Origin: Oscillospiraceae bacterium
Lineage (GTDB): Bacteria; Bacillota; Clostridia; Oscillospirales; Acutalibacteraceae
DNA length: 55,327 bases
Reading direction: 5' to 3'
Assembly (NCBI GenBank): GCA_015065505.1
Contig: SVQE01000009.1
Coordinates: forward strand, 1-55,327
The notes under the pieces were generated by a model. It was not told where the DNA came from and searched no databases. It saw nothing but the letters and a program-made list of their open reading frames with translations. The translations under genes and the position numbers were made by a program. Below, in pieces: positions 23,201-31,019 of this stretch (positions are counted from its first letter, which is position 1; every line of letters begins with the position of its first letter).

Positions 23201-25216
23201 TTAATTGACCAGTTTGAGAGAGTTATTTCTTCCAAAAACATTGATTCTAATCATATGCTCTTCTTAAGGGATTTGTCTTCTCAAAGAATAAGGTTTATTC
23301 TTGCTGGCTCGAATTATCTATTAGAAGAAGTGTCCGTTGACAAAATCAGTAATCAAAATAGGACTGCTTGGTCGGATATATTTTCTAGAGGATTTGAAAA
23401 AGAAAAAATAGGCAATATGATTGAAGAGGATTTTAAACTCCTTATAAAGCAAGATAGTGCTCTTAATAATGGATATCTTACTTACTCTGATGAAGCAATA
23501 CAACTGTTGTGGAAATACACAAAAGGTCATGCACTTTATTCTTGTTTATTGGGAAACAGAACTCTAGATATAATGAGTAGTAGACAGGTCAAGCGAAATA
23601 TTATTTATCCTTCAGATGTATTTATTGCAATATATCAGTCAGGGAAATACTTGCCTGGAGAAAAATCAAACAAAGGTAAAGAGATTGATATAAAAAAACA
23701 AATCTTTCAAGATATCAACGATAACATTGCAATTAAACTCGTAGGCAAGGCGTTGGCTACGATACAATCTTCAGGAGAATTGAAGGTTTCTTACCAAAGA
23801 CTTAAAGATTATGTTGAAAACCATCGCCCGGATATTTTAGATGAATTACCTGATTCCCTGTCAGTTCTTATTGCCAGAGATTTCATTTCTTATGATGAAA
23901 TAGATGTTCCCGTTGACGAACAAAAGGATTTGTTTAATACAGAAAACACAATAGAAAATGCAGAATATTATTTCACAAGTGATTTGTATTTGGAACATTT
24001 TATAACTATACCCGTTCCAAAATTATCAGAGGAGGAACGAAAAAGGATACTCCATAGGAATCGTTCGTTAGACGATTTGGCAGATGAAATCAAAACTATG
24101 GACCTTTCACCTGAAGAAATCGAATTGCTACGTGAAAAATTACCTAATTTATTTACAAATGGAACTGTCAATATTTATAATATTGACAGACAATATAATG
24201 ATCAATCGAGAGATGAATCTATCGGTATTCAAAACAATTATCAAATTAATGCCCAATTCATCAATTCATCAATAAATACATTATTGACACCTGGGTTATC
24301 CGCTACAGATTACATTAATGCACTGGATGAATTTCCTAAACTGTCTGCATTTGTTTCCAACGATAAAAGAAACGAATATGAAAGTCTTCGTTTGCAATTA
24401 ATGGAATGTACGAAACCCGATGAATATGAGGAACTATCTGAAAAAATTGAGCCAATTGCAACACCTGCGAAAGAGCAAATGATAGGTGCTGTACAGAAAG
24501 CAGCCATCAATTCTCCAAATTTCTTTGATTTGCCAAAGGAAAGATGGGTTGATTTAATAGGTATAACAAAAAATGAGTTAGAAAAAAGAATACCTTCAGA
24601 GTTTATGCCTTCATTATCTTTTGCTATATTGCTCCATAATGTATTTGATACAATTATGTTAAATACCGATGATGAAGATGAAACTCTAAAAGATGCTAAG
24701 AAGAAAATTGATTACTGTCCCGTTGCAATAATGTACTGCAAAGTTATTGAGGCTATGCTAAAAAAACTTCACACACCGATATATGTTAAAAGGATAGAGT
24801 CGGCAACTGTTGATAAAAAGGGCAAGACATTTGCTCAGCTTGTTAAACGTAATGGAAAAATTAATTATTATGATAAAGATCTAACCATAGGCTCCTTTTC
24901 ATACACTATTGCCCAATACCCACCATACATAAAAACAATTGAATGTTTTGAAAATGAAATTATTGAAAAACTTGATGTTATATGTGATATTACGGGCATA
25001 AAAGAAGATATGGCTCCATTAAACATAATATGGACTGAACACGCTAAACAAGTTGCAATTGTAGCTGGAGTAAGAAATAAATCAGCACATGATGCTACAC
25101 CGATATCATTTGAAATTTTTAATTGGCTGATAAAAACATTATTTGGTAATGGTAATGGCGAAGGAGAAATATATAGATTAGCTCAGCTTGCCAACGAAAA
25201 CTATCCAACAGTTTAA
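17267..25216 (+). CDS. Giant STAND-type ATPase with HEPN-like C-terminus
   Basis: 2649 aa. Residues ~10-85 and ~110-190 form two similar winged-helix-like units, each ending in F-x-S/A-A-P-x-Y-F, reminiscent of OST-HTH/LOTUS RNA-binding domains. Residues ~250-1700 are an alpha-helical solenoid (TPR-like). A beta-rich domain (~1730-1810) leads to a STAND/AAA P-loop module: VGREE (1827-1831), Walker A GTNGTGKS (1850-1857), Walker B ILIDQFE (1978-1984). The C-terminal ~300 residues are helical and end with VRNKSAH (R2603...H2608), the R-x4-H motif of HEPN ribonucleases. Sensor-solenoid, switch ATPase and nuclease-like end is the plan of anti-phage STAND (Avs-like) proteins. A good ribosome site (GGAG) precedes the ATG. 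Base composition is AT-rich. Ligand and activity are inferred. Confidence 0.75.
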   Translation: MAEIKNMNGITLYPDEKQKELFDIVSSAFSVELQTSNCFILTLVQQRIGDLLKENGFERANKATFSAAPSYFKLGYNKKNADAISIIGFPDDDDFSLSKNPDFIPARKNAQGLLTQERQRELAEIFAEIFKEQNKNGKVYLATVGIKAGKIISDAGFGRASVELFKSAPDYFETVEESEGSWMVFLKEDCGVSLSTDKNSSEHKRKNIDDISFEEFESYIKELFSSKNFNIIVEERVLRKAIHHTSGDMWNCIIKSFYALNGIEITKSPTLTDWEKVVIDFESLKSDCSEERLSGFSLNMSAEDVEKYVDSYMHSVENFSLVGQRIQSLCGTNNPLAMVFYELGLIAGLSNDRQFCFRLLLQYYSYNDKTKISFIWDKYAEKNINPANMTILIGTWFLEKEFVLIKEYIKKYYEFYDESELMQLYYEYSDALLGNSSSSLPPLTCLKYEYAIDLVKTFLGCAIFEDKSDLYFRMLICCFTTPKEYIIFSDLSEIILKQTDYISKHYELLVQNAKNDGDYLFLLSKLIELNIIKPDESWQMLSNSILEDYKLQIGNATVDEKRKLLLEAIRLFPDNDYFTSEFVSLISVENEDDICVLFDRLIDSANYLIITSIFENHSEIEALNSAEVLKRVSICYQQQNEHLKSLDIEIRIILSLVEKDDVSTKSRLTDFLFVLYNGFVSSNPIVLDCNTASNYLSLFNHYKCETKDAHYYAIVIMGLAFYANNIPLLSMMFAVSKPLDNENNIFAYCENAISTTETGYSHRLGDFQRTFEYVITQEKPDIFFNILGKISNVIQNKQDVSIYNQLRNTNIEDMDTLKIITLIVSEYNKERAWRLLSQLAIKSKKYALNFVANCVWLYMFKDTSHPLSNCTRALDRYVDDGLPRNFLWCCLEVLKTSFHGPITVFENALINHISRCQSFVNANHSVAEAYLEVLSLKEKPKSNDFLLLSEIALQSDSFDVFCNECIANNRKYLSLLKKDLALVVRFCVSACSARDDGFLSALPIYKQVRTNISFNGNDSKEYAVLLWIDGLLECRKSPLPDSKFLEGSIALLSAYPNLSSPDVITKWVTHNATRTFPNSLLIRNWINTFGSIRTVKLADSAYLNYVNKNWLPDDSQELAEFFRMKLFLSEKYIYYYDRMKSEPQDNYLRRCHAFFGYRILANITSSVPESFKSKMEKDLAYLNKLDRFRKIQTGVEKFVDNVDDEVIRRLFLYCGITNYWDVCFEQCLNSLDKLSLYSDEIVPYTEAVDCHPLRRRLLQMYLYSSIAQTMIESGNEYENLSSLNEVQMHYNSFVELGVDASEYIEKTERLIEIVQPKLIEIITSIKEADSFDERIGLIRGVYFALANKNISILQNKFYELEKLEYNSIAIKTILAIQYKRNIKEFIFNMSLKGESAVLPFFDYDKTTNTIGESECELLKSAYYSTIGDFEKARLYYNHSSFDDSLFNKLSEQVGYSIDNEKALVFEFDSISGKKEFLLPEFSFFRVTDPNGVKLSQLISDYYADNLYDARGKCSVASKILFYYKNGEFQSDIEKFIFDWGFTEIDALSDVEKKAGVLFELLDNIGLIEPYKPLFKESFVKNFLYVLQEFDYNYLFNNFERIYSSQQILYKEFYPYSNCDCYAQTLALLKQLFGIDINKYEPKIIDLKVDKIKSDLIELHINKYPQNRFVNKCIEFVERFLKKIRAKGNVEIRILNHNNEFDGVIYYQIHNIGFEILSNIYLTFEVNGLKDRIELNTLMPNGLRPDQIFAGEYSIARDFDNGTSICCGVTIEYTSYDESGKKIYTSYLAIDPKSADALNVFKSKLEAYHKNGDAGYIEEPIKRDSDFVGREEKIEIIMGKILKGDNVLLFGTNGTGKSSILHYIRKKSLSNAYENKSNRSLGKTYYATELKFDSDCTERIVLNSIVNSISSQASLFKSFIRHNATDETIDIIEDVTAYWTKHGENNYDENDFCQNTDNLRQFFNTLDEALDLSDLDVYILIDQFERVISSKNIDSNHMLFLRDLSSQRIRFILAGSNYLLEEVSVDKISNQNRTAWSDIFSRGFEKEKIGNMIEEDFKLLIKQDSALNNGYLTYSDEAIQLLWKYTKGHALYSCLLGNRTLDIMSSRQVKRNIIYPSDVFIAIYQSGKYLPGEKSNKGKEIDIKKQIFQDINDNIAIKLVGKALATIQSSGELKVSYQRLKDYVENHRPDILDELPDSLSVLIARDFISYDEIDVPVDEQKDLFNTENTIENAEYYFTSDLYLEHFITIPVPKLSEEERKRILHRNRSLDDLADEIKTMDLSPEEIELLREKLPNLFTNGTVNIYNIDRQYNDQSRDESIGIQNNYQINAQFINSSINTLLTPGLSATDYINALDEFPKLSAFVSNDKRNEYESLRLQLMECTKPDEYEELSEKIEPIATPAKEQMIGAVQKAAINSPNFFDLPKERWVDLIGITKNELEKRIPSEFMPSLSFAILLHNVFDTIMLNTDDEDETLKDAKKKIDYCPVAIMYCKVIEAMLKKLHTPIYVKRIESATVDKKGKTFAQLVKRNGKINYYDKDLTIGSFSYTIAQYPPYIKTIECFENEIIEKLDVICDITGIKEDMAPLNIIWTEHAKQVAIVAGVRNKSAHDATPISFEIFNWLIKTLFGNGNGEGEIYRLAQLANENYPTV

Positions 25217-25245
25217 GTATAATTAATGCACTTTCCAAACAAATG

Positions 25246-25276
25246 AGAGGTTGTCTGGAATGACAACCTCTTTTTA
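25246..25276 (+). terminator. Terminator of the STAND gene
   Basis: AGAGGTTGTC/GACAACCTCT, 10-bp perfect stem with 6-nt loop, then TTTTT on the plus strand. On the minus strand it also lies just beyond the intact end (25274) of the frameshifted gene. Confidence 0.85.
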
Positions 25277-25365
25277 TGCACCTATTGATTCTACTCGTAT
25301 AATTCTACTATCATTCGCCTTTACATACTCGTTAAAGACTTTGCTTATCGCATCCGCTTTTTGTA

Positions 25366-26214
25366 TTAGAGTACGATTAATAAATATTGCAACAAATTCA
25401 ACTTGAATCTACTAACCCCATAACTCGTTTCGCTTTCAATGAGGTTTGCTTCTTTTAGTAACTGCAAATACCTTCGTCCAAAAGCAGTTGTGCCGAAGTA
25501 TGCATCAAAGTTAGTAACAGGCAGGATGACCCAATCGGTGTTGTTCTGCTTGTTTGCTATATAGTACTTGTATAGCGTAATTAATACTTCCAGTTTTACA
25601 CCTTTTGGAGTCGATAATATTAACTGCTCTGTTAATTCAGGTGATAATTCAAAATCCTTGTTCTGCAGCTCGCCTTGCTCTAGTGCGTCTGCAAGGATGT
25701 CGTCAAAGTGAATGAGAAAACTGCCCTGCGTTTTTGATGAATATAGCGGTACCTGGTATTGCATAACCTTTTTTCGCCAAGCAGTTGCAAAGCCTTTTAA
25801 TTTATCCGGCTTCTTCTGGTCATATTTTGATACCTTGTCAGGATTATCTTTAATAAACTTAATCGTGTTCTGCACAAAGGTATAAAACCAGCCGTTACCG
25901 TTTCTGTCAACAAGCTCAGAAAATTGCTCGTGTAAGTGTCTGTAATCCGTTTCGCTCTGACCTTCCTTCTTCGGTTGGTCAGTTTTTTTATTCGGCACAC
26001 TGCACCACGCACAGAGAGCCAGCCTTGCACGGTCAATATCTGCCTCGCCGTTTTCATACATATACCCACGGGCAACAATCGTCAGCACACGGGTTAAGCC
26101 GATAAACTTTGTGAGCATATCAAAATTAAACCTGCCGAGATAGGTGTGCTTGTCGGCGGTTTTGTAATCCATCTTACCGGTGTAAGCGAGAAATTCCTCT
26201 TTTTCGTTTAGCAT
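25366..26214 (-). CDS. Element protein with winged-helix end, probably frameshifted
   Basis: 282 aa, function unknown. It begins with an acidic/aromatic N-terminus and is mainly helical; the last third (LEVLITLYKYYIANK ... FGRRYLQLLKEANLIESETSYG) looks like a winged helix. The frame ends abruptly after SRFKLNLLQ. A different minus frame continues as IQVEFVAIFINRT ... IRVESIGA to a stop at 25274, right before the terminator hairpin, so one base has probably been gained or lost near 25415-25420 and the intact protein would have about 310 residues. Its start overlaps the end of the RNA polymerase-like gene by 41 nt, implying translational coupling and a joint function. Confidence 0.6.
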   Translation of the reverse strand: MLNEKEEFLAYTGKMDYKTADKHTYLGRFNFDMLTKFIGLTRVLTIVARGYMYENGEADIDRARLALCAWCSVPNKKTDQPKKEGQSETDYRHLHEQFSELVDRNGNGWFYTFVQNTIKFIKDNPDKVSKYDQKKPDKLKGFATAWRKKVMQYQVPLYSSKTQGSFLIHFDDILADALEQGELQNKDFELSPELTEQLILSTPKGVKLEVLITLYKYYIANKQNNTDWVILPVTNFDAYFGTTAFGRRYLQLLKEANLIESETSYGVSRFKLNLLQYLLIVL

Positions 26215-29203
26215 TCTTATCTTCCTTCAATTCATATTCAATGTAGAATAGCAACACATCATAAGCAAACTGCCGCTTGCCAAGTGCTATCGCACATTTT
26301 AAAGCTGTTCTTCCCGATATATTCATTTTGCGCAGATAATCAGTAACGCAACGCTTGATGTTATGCTCGTAATCAATACCGTCATTGAATTTGTAGCTTC
26401 GCATAATAGCGTTTATCAATTCGCTTTCCGTATTGTTGCGGAGAGCGTTTTCTTTTCTCTGCTGTTCAGTGTTTCTGTCATCATAGTCACAGATAATATC
26501 GCCGAAAACACGATAACCATTGCACCTGAAATCTGCAAAGAATTCCGTGTAGTCAAATACAGCATAATTATCCATATCAATAGATTGATGTATAAAGTCT
26601 ATTCGCTCCTCATAATCCATCAAATGAAACTGCTGCTCTGTCAAATTTCTGCGCACTTCGGCAATATGCTCCGCGCTCATACCGGCAAACAAACCGTAAA
26701 GCTCGTCAGCGGTGTATTCCTCCTCTTGACCTCTTGCAAAGAGAATACGTTCCACATCGCTTCTGCGTTTCATATCATTTGTCGCAATACGGCTGATTCT
26801 GATTTTCCTATGCACTTCCTCATAGTCAGCAATAACAGATTTCATTAACTCTAAATCTTCAGGATTTAACTTGTCCTTCCAGCTTTTCTCTCTTGCGAAT
26901 GGAAATAACTCATCATCACTTGCAGGGGTTGGCTTTAATCTCGGCGTATGTCTTTCAAGCATTCTCGCAAAGTACGGAAGCTTTTCAACATTAGCGCTAA
27001 CGCTATTCCAATCCGTTGAGGCAAAGAACTTGTCCAGCTTTTGTTTCTGTGTATCCTCATACCAATGCTTGCTGTCAGAACTCTTAACAATGTTCTTGTA
27101 TTGAAGAAAGCTGCTACGCTCTACTACCTTACGATTCAGATATTCGGATAAGCCGGGCTTGACGCCGCTTTTCGCCGAGTCTATCTCTAAGCCTGTAAGG
27201 ATTTCAAGCGTTTCTGTTTCCTCACGCATTTTCTTGCGTTCTGCTTCGCTTTTGCTTTCGTCGTACGCGATAATACTTCTGTCAAAGGCAGCATTACAGA
27301 TTTGACCGATTCTTGCATTAAAGGTATTTTTAACCGTTTCCATACGGGCGCGCCAGTCGTTAGCGTCACGCATCAACGGCTCTGCTGACGGTATTTTTAA
27401 TACGGGATATTGTGCTGTATAACTGTCAAGCTGGCTGTCTGTACCACCATAGTTTCTTGCAACGCATTCGTTCATTAACGGTTCTGCGATTGTTTTAATC
27501 ATATCGCCGTCAAAGTCCGCACCACCCAAGCGTTCAGGCATAAGCGTTGAGGAGTCAACCATAATGACATAGTTCAGGTGGGATAAATACGTTTTCCTGT
27601 AATATCCGACCTCCTCCATAGGTCTTGCTACGGCTTCCTCGTTCCTTGCAATATGCGGATTACGAAGTAAAACATAGGTGTCGTTATCGTTGTATTCAGC
27701 ACAGGGAGCATAGAACTCGCCTTCACGCAGGCGTTCTTGCTCTAAAACAATAGTACTGACATCGCTCGATGTTTTAATAATATGCTTTATGAAATAGATT
27801 AAATCACCGGAAAGATAACGGTTATCGCCTGCAGCAATTAACCTGCCGATAGCATATTGCTCCAATACCTTCTTTGCCTGATTGTCAAGCTGCTTTGTGA
27901 AATACGGCTCATTAATGAATTTCGGATTTAGTTTTAGTATTTGTGCCCAATCTGGATTTTTCTCCTTAATGTAATCAGTACGGAACTTTTCATTAGCGAC
28001 TAAATCATAGTAACGCTGTTCAGTTGCTTTTGTGATCCAATCCCTTTTCTCGTTAGCAGGACTATTCTCCCAACAAAGCGACAAATCAGCTGGACGAAAT
28101 TCTTCGGGTTTGATAGTTGCAGTAACTAAAAACTGATAGTTCATTTCCGTAAAGGCAGAGGTCTTTTCTTGGCTGACCTCTGATATATACAGGGAGTGCT
28201 TATATTCCTTGCACTTGGCTAAATAGTCATACCAAGTCATACCGTTCTGCTCCATCCAGCCGCAGCCCTTGAACATACTTTTTGTCAGGATAATATCCAC
28301 CTTTTCAAGCGGATGATATATGCCCCACATATCCTTGATTTCTTTTACGCCGAATTCAGCAAGAAAATGCTTGAAATCAACCTTATGCAGTACACCTTTA
28401 ATATACGGCATACGAATCTGAAAAGAGGTGTGCGCTTCTTTACCGCAATACAGTTCATCTATTGATTTTGCATACTGAAAAGAAATTAAGCCCTCGCCGT
28501 CAAATTCTGTTACGTCAACATCTGCTAATTTTTCAACACGCTTGTATTTGCGCATAGCGTTATCAGTACCATCATCTTCAACGGTAATGATATCTACTCC
28601 GTGAACGGTAGTAATGGGGTTATCAATAACGATAATTCTGTCGCTGTTCCAAATATCCATATCATCAACACGGAAGCCGTCAGTGAGCATTAAGCCGTTG
28701 TATGCATACAGCTTTGAAAGCTGACACATACCGATTTGCATATCGAGCATTATTCTTTTTCGGACAGGCTCATACAAATCCTCACGGATAAAGGATAATC
28801 TTGCATTACGGCTCATACTGGCGGAACGCTCAAAAGCAATGTATCTGTCGGAGCCGTAGCCGAAGTCCAAACTGATACCTTCAGGGCGAAACATATCCTC
28901 CGCCATCTTCTGCCAGTCAATATATTTCTTCTGTGTAGGCTGTCTGTCAAACACACGGGAAAAATCAACATATATTAAAACATTACAAAGCTCGTTTGCT
29001 TTACCGCCGATAATACTATTGTCATTTTCAATAACCTGCTGAATTTGATAGAAAAGAGCACAATCATCCTGCGGAGGGGAGGCAGGGTTGATACACTTTT
29101 TTGTTGCATTTTCAGATAGGTAAAAATGATAAACGCCGTCCTCGTTCAGTTTAGCATTACGCATTATCATACGAGCAGACAGCTCATAAATTTTGTATTT
29201 CAT
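26174..29203 (-). CDS. Two-barrel single-subunit RNA polymerase-like protein
   Basis: 1009 aa. The diagnostic motif is GGADFDGD (Asp563-x-Asp565-Gly-Asp567), the catalytic metal-binding loop of double-psi beta-barrel RNA polymerases (beta' NADFDGD; eukaryotic RdRP DLDGD). About 50 residues earlier LLRNPHIAR (514-517 RNPH) corresponds to the RNP block of RdRP/QDE-1-type enzymes. The N-terminal ~250 residues are a mixed domain and the C-terminal ~400 are helical. Length suits a single-subunit polymerase such as phage YonO or fungal QDE-1. I start it at 29203 (MKYKIYELSAR), where AAGGAG lies 9 nt upstream; 29236 has no ribosome site. It probably transcribes element genes or makes primers for replication (inference). 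Divergent from parM. Confidence 0.72.
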   Translation of the reverse strand: MKYKIYELSARMIMRNAKLNEDGVYHFYLSENATKKCINPASPPQDDCALFYQIQQVIENDNSIIGGKANELCNVLIYVDFSRVFDRQPTQKKYIDWQKMAEDMFRPEGISLDFGYGSDRYIAFERSASMSRNARLSFIREDLYEPVRKRIMLDMQIGMCQLSKLYAYNGLMLTDGFRVDDMDIWNSDRIIVIDNPITTVHGVDIITVEDDGTDNAMRKYKRVEKLADVDVTEFDGEGLISFQYAKSIDELYCGKEAHTSFQIRMPYIKGVLHKVDFKHFLAEFGVKEIKDMWGIYHPLEKVDIILTKSMFKGCGWMEQNGMTWYDYLAKCKEYKHSLYISEVSQEKTSAFTEMNYQFLVTATIKPEEFRPADLSLCWENSPANEKRDWITKATEQRYYDLVANEKFRTDYIKEKNPDWAQILKLNPKFINEPYFTKQLDNQAKKVLEQYAIGRLIAAGDNRYLSGDLIYFIKHIIKTSSDVSTIVLEQERLREGEFYAPCAEYNDNDTYVLLRNPHIARNEEAVARPMEEVGYYRKTYLSHLNYVIMVDSSTLMPERLGGADFDGDMIKTIAEPLMNECVARNYGGTDSQLDSYTAQYPVLKIPSAEPLMRDANDWRARMETVKNTFNARIGQICNAAFDRSIIAYDESKSEAERKKMREETETLEILTGLEIDSAKSGVKPGLSEYLNRKVVERSSFLQYKNIVKSSDSKHWYEDTQKQKLDKFFASTDWNSVSANVEKLPYFARMLERHTPRLKPTPASDDELFPFAREKSWKDKLNPEDLELMKSVIADYEEVHRKIRISRIATNDMKRRSDVERILFARGQEEEYTADELYGLFAGMSAEHIAEVRRNLTEQQFHLMDYEERIDFIHQSIDMDNYAVFDYTEFFADFRCNGYRVFGDIICDYDDRNTEQQRKENALRNNTESELINAIMRSYKFNDGIDYEHNIKRCVTDYLRKMNISGRTALKCAIALGKRQFAYDVLLFYIEYELKEDKNAKRKRGISRLHR

Positions 29204-29236
29204 AGAAAATACTCCTTCATAGATGCATTTTAACAC

Positions 29237-29386
29237 AAAACGAAAAGTATTTCAATATATGAATACTGCTCCCACAAATTTGTGTAATTAGCAGTATATC
29301 TTTATTGAAAGGAGGTTAAATCCCCATGTAGCAACGCTACAAATTAACGTTAAATGTATCAAAAATATTATTTAGGAGGTTGAAAA
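29237..29386. promoter_or_regulatory. Divergent regulatory region with nested palindromes (possible parC)
   Basis: Between the RNA polymerase-like gene (minus) and parM (plus). It contains ATACTGCT/AGCAGTAT (29263-29270/29290-29297) enclosing a perfect ACAAATTTGT (29274-29283), and TGTAGC/GCTACA (29327-29332/29336-29341). ParM systems usually carry their centromere just upstream of parM, so this is the best parC candidate. A GAAAGGAGG with an ATG-TAG two-codon frame near 29326 may be a small leader. Confidence 0.45.
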
Positions 29387-30316
29387 ATGAAAGCATTTAA
29401 CAATTTGAAAATCATCGGAATTGATCACGGTTACGGTAATATTAAAACCGCTAACCACTGTTTCAAGACAGGCATAACCGGTTATGATTCCGAGCCGCTT
29501 TTTACAAAGGATATGCTTGTTTATGACGGCAGATATTACCTTATCGGCGAAGGGCACAAGGAGTTCTTGGCGGAAAAGCATTTTGATAATGACTATTACT
29601 GCCTTACCCTTGTAGCTATCGCAAAGGAATTGAAAGCCGAAGGCTTAACCGAAGCGGATGTAGTAATTGCCGCCGGACTGCCGCTGACTTGGACAAGCGG
29701 ACAAAAGAAAGAATTTGCTGAATACCTTAAGCAAAAGGACAATGTTGAATTTGTATATCAAGACATTGAATACCACATTCATATTATTGATGTTAAGGTA
29801 TATCCGCAAGGCTACTCTGCTATTGCTCCGTTTGCGTCATCGCTTCACGGATTATCTGTTCTTGCCGATATTGGTAACGGCACGATGAATACCTTGTACC
29901 TTGTAAACGGCAGACCGCAAAGCGGGCAGATGTTTACTGAGAAATTCGGCACTTATCAATGCACGCTCGCCATTCGTGAAGGCTTTATGCGTGAAACTCG
30001 CAGAGAGCTCAACGACATCATTATTGATGAGATACTCTGCAACGGAACGGCGGATATTCCCATCAGCGATTTGAACATCATTAAACTAATTGCTGAAGAA
30101 TATGTTGCTGACATATTCCGCAGACTCCGTGAGCACGGCTATGACGAGAATACGATGAAGTTAATTGTTACAGGCGGCGGTGGTTGTCTTATCAAGCATT
30201 TCGGGAATATTAACCCTGACAGGGTTGAATTCATTGATGATATCTGTGCTGCCGCCAAAGGATATGAGTATATTGCCGAGATTAAGCTGAAAGCGGAACA
30301 AGCCCATGCAGAATGA
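29387..30316 (+). CDS. parM: ParM/StbA-family actin-like partition ATPase
   Basis: 309 aa. ParM filaments push plasmid copies apart when bound by the ParR-parC complex. The start IIGIDHGYGNIKTAN is the phosphate-1 loop of actin-like ATPases; LADIGNGTMNTLYL (about 160-175) is phosphate 2 and IVTGGGGCLIKHF (about 270-283) the adenosine motif. Length fits ParM/Alp7-like proteins. AGGAGG precedes the ATG. It overlaps the next gene by 11 nt, as parM-parR pairs do. Its presence suggests the element spends time as a replicating circle. Confidence 0.85.
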   Translation: MKAFNNLKIIGIDHGYGNIKTANHCFKTGITGYDSEPLFTKDMLVYDGRYYLIGEGHKEFLAEKHFDNDYYCLTLVAIAKELKAEGLTEADVVIAAGLPLTWTSGQKKEFAEYLKQKDNVEFVYQDIEYHIHIIDVKVYPQGYSAIAPFASSLHGLSVLADIGNGTMNTLYLVNGRPQSGQMFTEKFGTYQCTLAIREGFMRETRRELNDIIIDEILCNGTADIPISDLNIIKLIAEEYVADIFRRLREHGYDENTMKLIVTGGGGCLIKHFGNINPDRVEFIDDICAAAKGYEYIAEIKLKAEQAHAE

Positions 30317-30620
30317 TTACAGGCTCAATTTGCGGTTTCGATTGGACAATCCGAAAGAAAAACAAGCAGCAGAATATTTGCAATCCCTACATGGTATATC
30401 GCGTAATCAATTCATCATTGACACTATACTATCATATATTGAAAAGCAAAATACAAAAGCACTGACAATAGACGATATACGCAGTATGTTCAAGGAAGAA
30501 TTAAAAGCGGTAGCCTTTGTTTCGGTTGGTTCTAACAAATCAAATACAAAAGAACTGACCGAAAAAGAGCAGGCAGAGAACATTCAGAATGTTATAGAGG
30601 ATTTGGATATGTTCGATTGA
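30306..30620 (+). CDS. ParR-like DNA-binding partner of ParM
   Basis: 104 aa. The N-terminus (YRLNLRFRLDNPKEKQAAEYLQ, then ISRNQFIIDTILSYIE) fits a ribbon-helix-helix protein that would bind centromere repeats. The C-terminal half is charged and probably disordered, the part that contacts ParM in known systems. It starts inside the last codons of parM. The identification rests on the fold pattern and the gene order. Confidence 0.7.
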   Translation: MQNDYRLNLRFRLDNPKEKQAAEYLQSLHGISRNQFIIDTILSYIEKQNTKALTIDDIRSMFKEELKAVAFVSVGSNKSNTKELTEKEQAENIQNVIEDLDMFD

Positions 30621-31010
30621 GCCACTTTGGCACCATAATTTCGATTGCAAAGACAGATTTGTACCGTTATGGCACAAACTATATGCAGAGCAAAAAAGAG
30701 AAAAGTTTGAGGCACAGAAGAAGGGTTGCACAGCCAGTCCGTGTCTGTGTCTCATACTTTATCAAGCAGGGCAAAAATATATATTTTTGCCGCACGCCGC
30801 AGAGCCCCGTGCATTTCTTTAGGGAAATCCTTTCCCTAAAACCCTTTGTAATTCAAAATTGATTCTTGACTAATGCACTCGTTGGGTGTATTAAATAACG
30901 CAGTTTGTTTAATATTTGCACAATACTATAGAAATTTATATCAGTATCGTGTTAAAAATAAACAACTATTGACAATATAACGGCTGACCGTTATAATATA
31001 AGTAAGGCAG
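30621..31010. other. Gene-free stretch with two perfect palindromes
   Basis: No convincing gene. It contains a 22-bp perfect palindrome GGCAAAAATAT/ATATTTTTGCC (30770-30791) and TTTAGGGAAA/TTTCCCTAAA (30828-30837/30841-30850). The second may end the parMR transcript, although no long T-run follows. An origin or transfer site is possible but unproven. The end of the stretch carries the promoter at 30969-30997. Confidence 0.5.
30969..30997 (+). promoter_or_regulatory. Promoter with built-in operator for the Xre/NTase pair
   Basis: TTGACA (30969-30974) and TATAAT (30992-30997), 17-nt spacer, both perfect. A perfect 8-bp dyad TATAACGG-ctga-CCGTTATA (30976-30983/30988-30995) fills the spacer and runs into the -10, ideal for repression by the Xre protein encoded just downstream. 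Confidence 0.8.
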
Positions 31011-31019
31011 GTGAACGAA

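Noticed and set aside
30617-30862. 81-aa reading frame after parR
   Set aside because: It starts with TTG, has no ribosome site, mixed low-complexity composition and crosses two perfect palindromes; probably non-coding.
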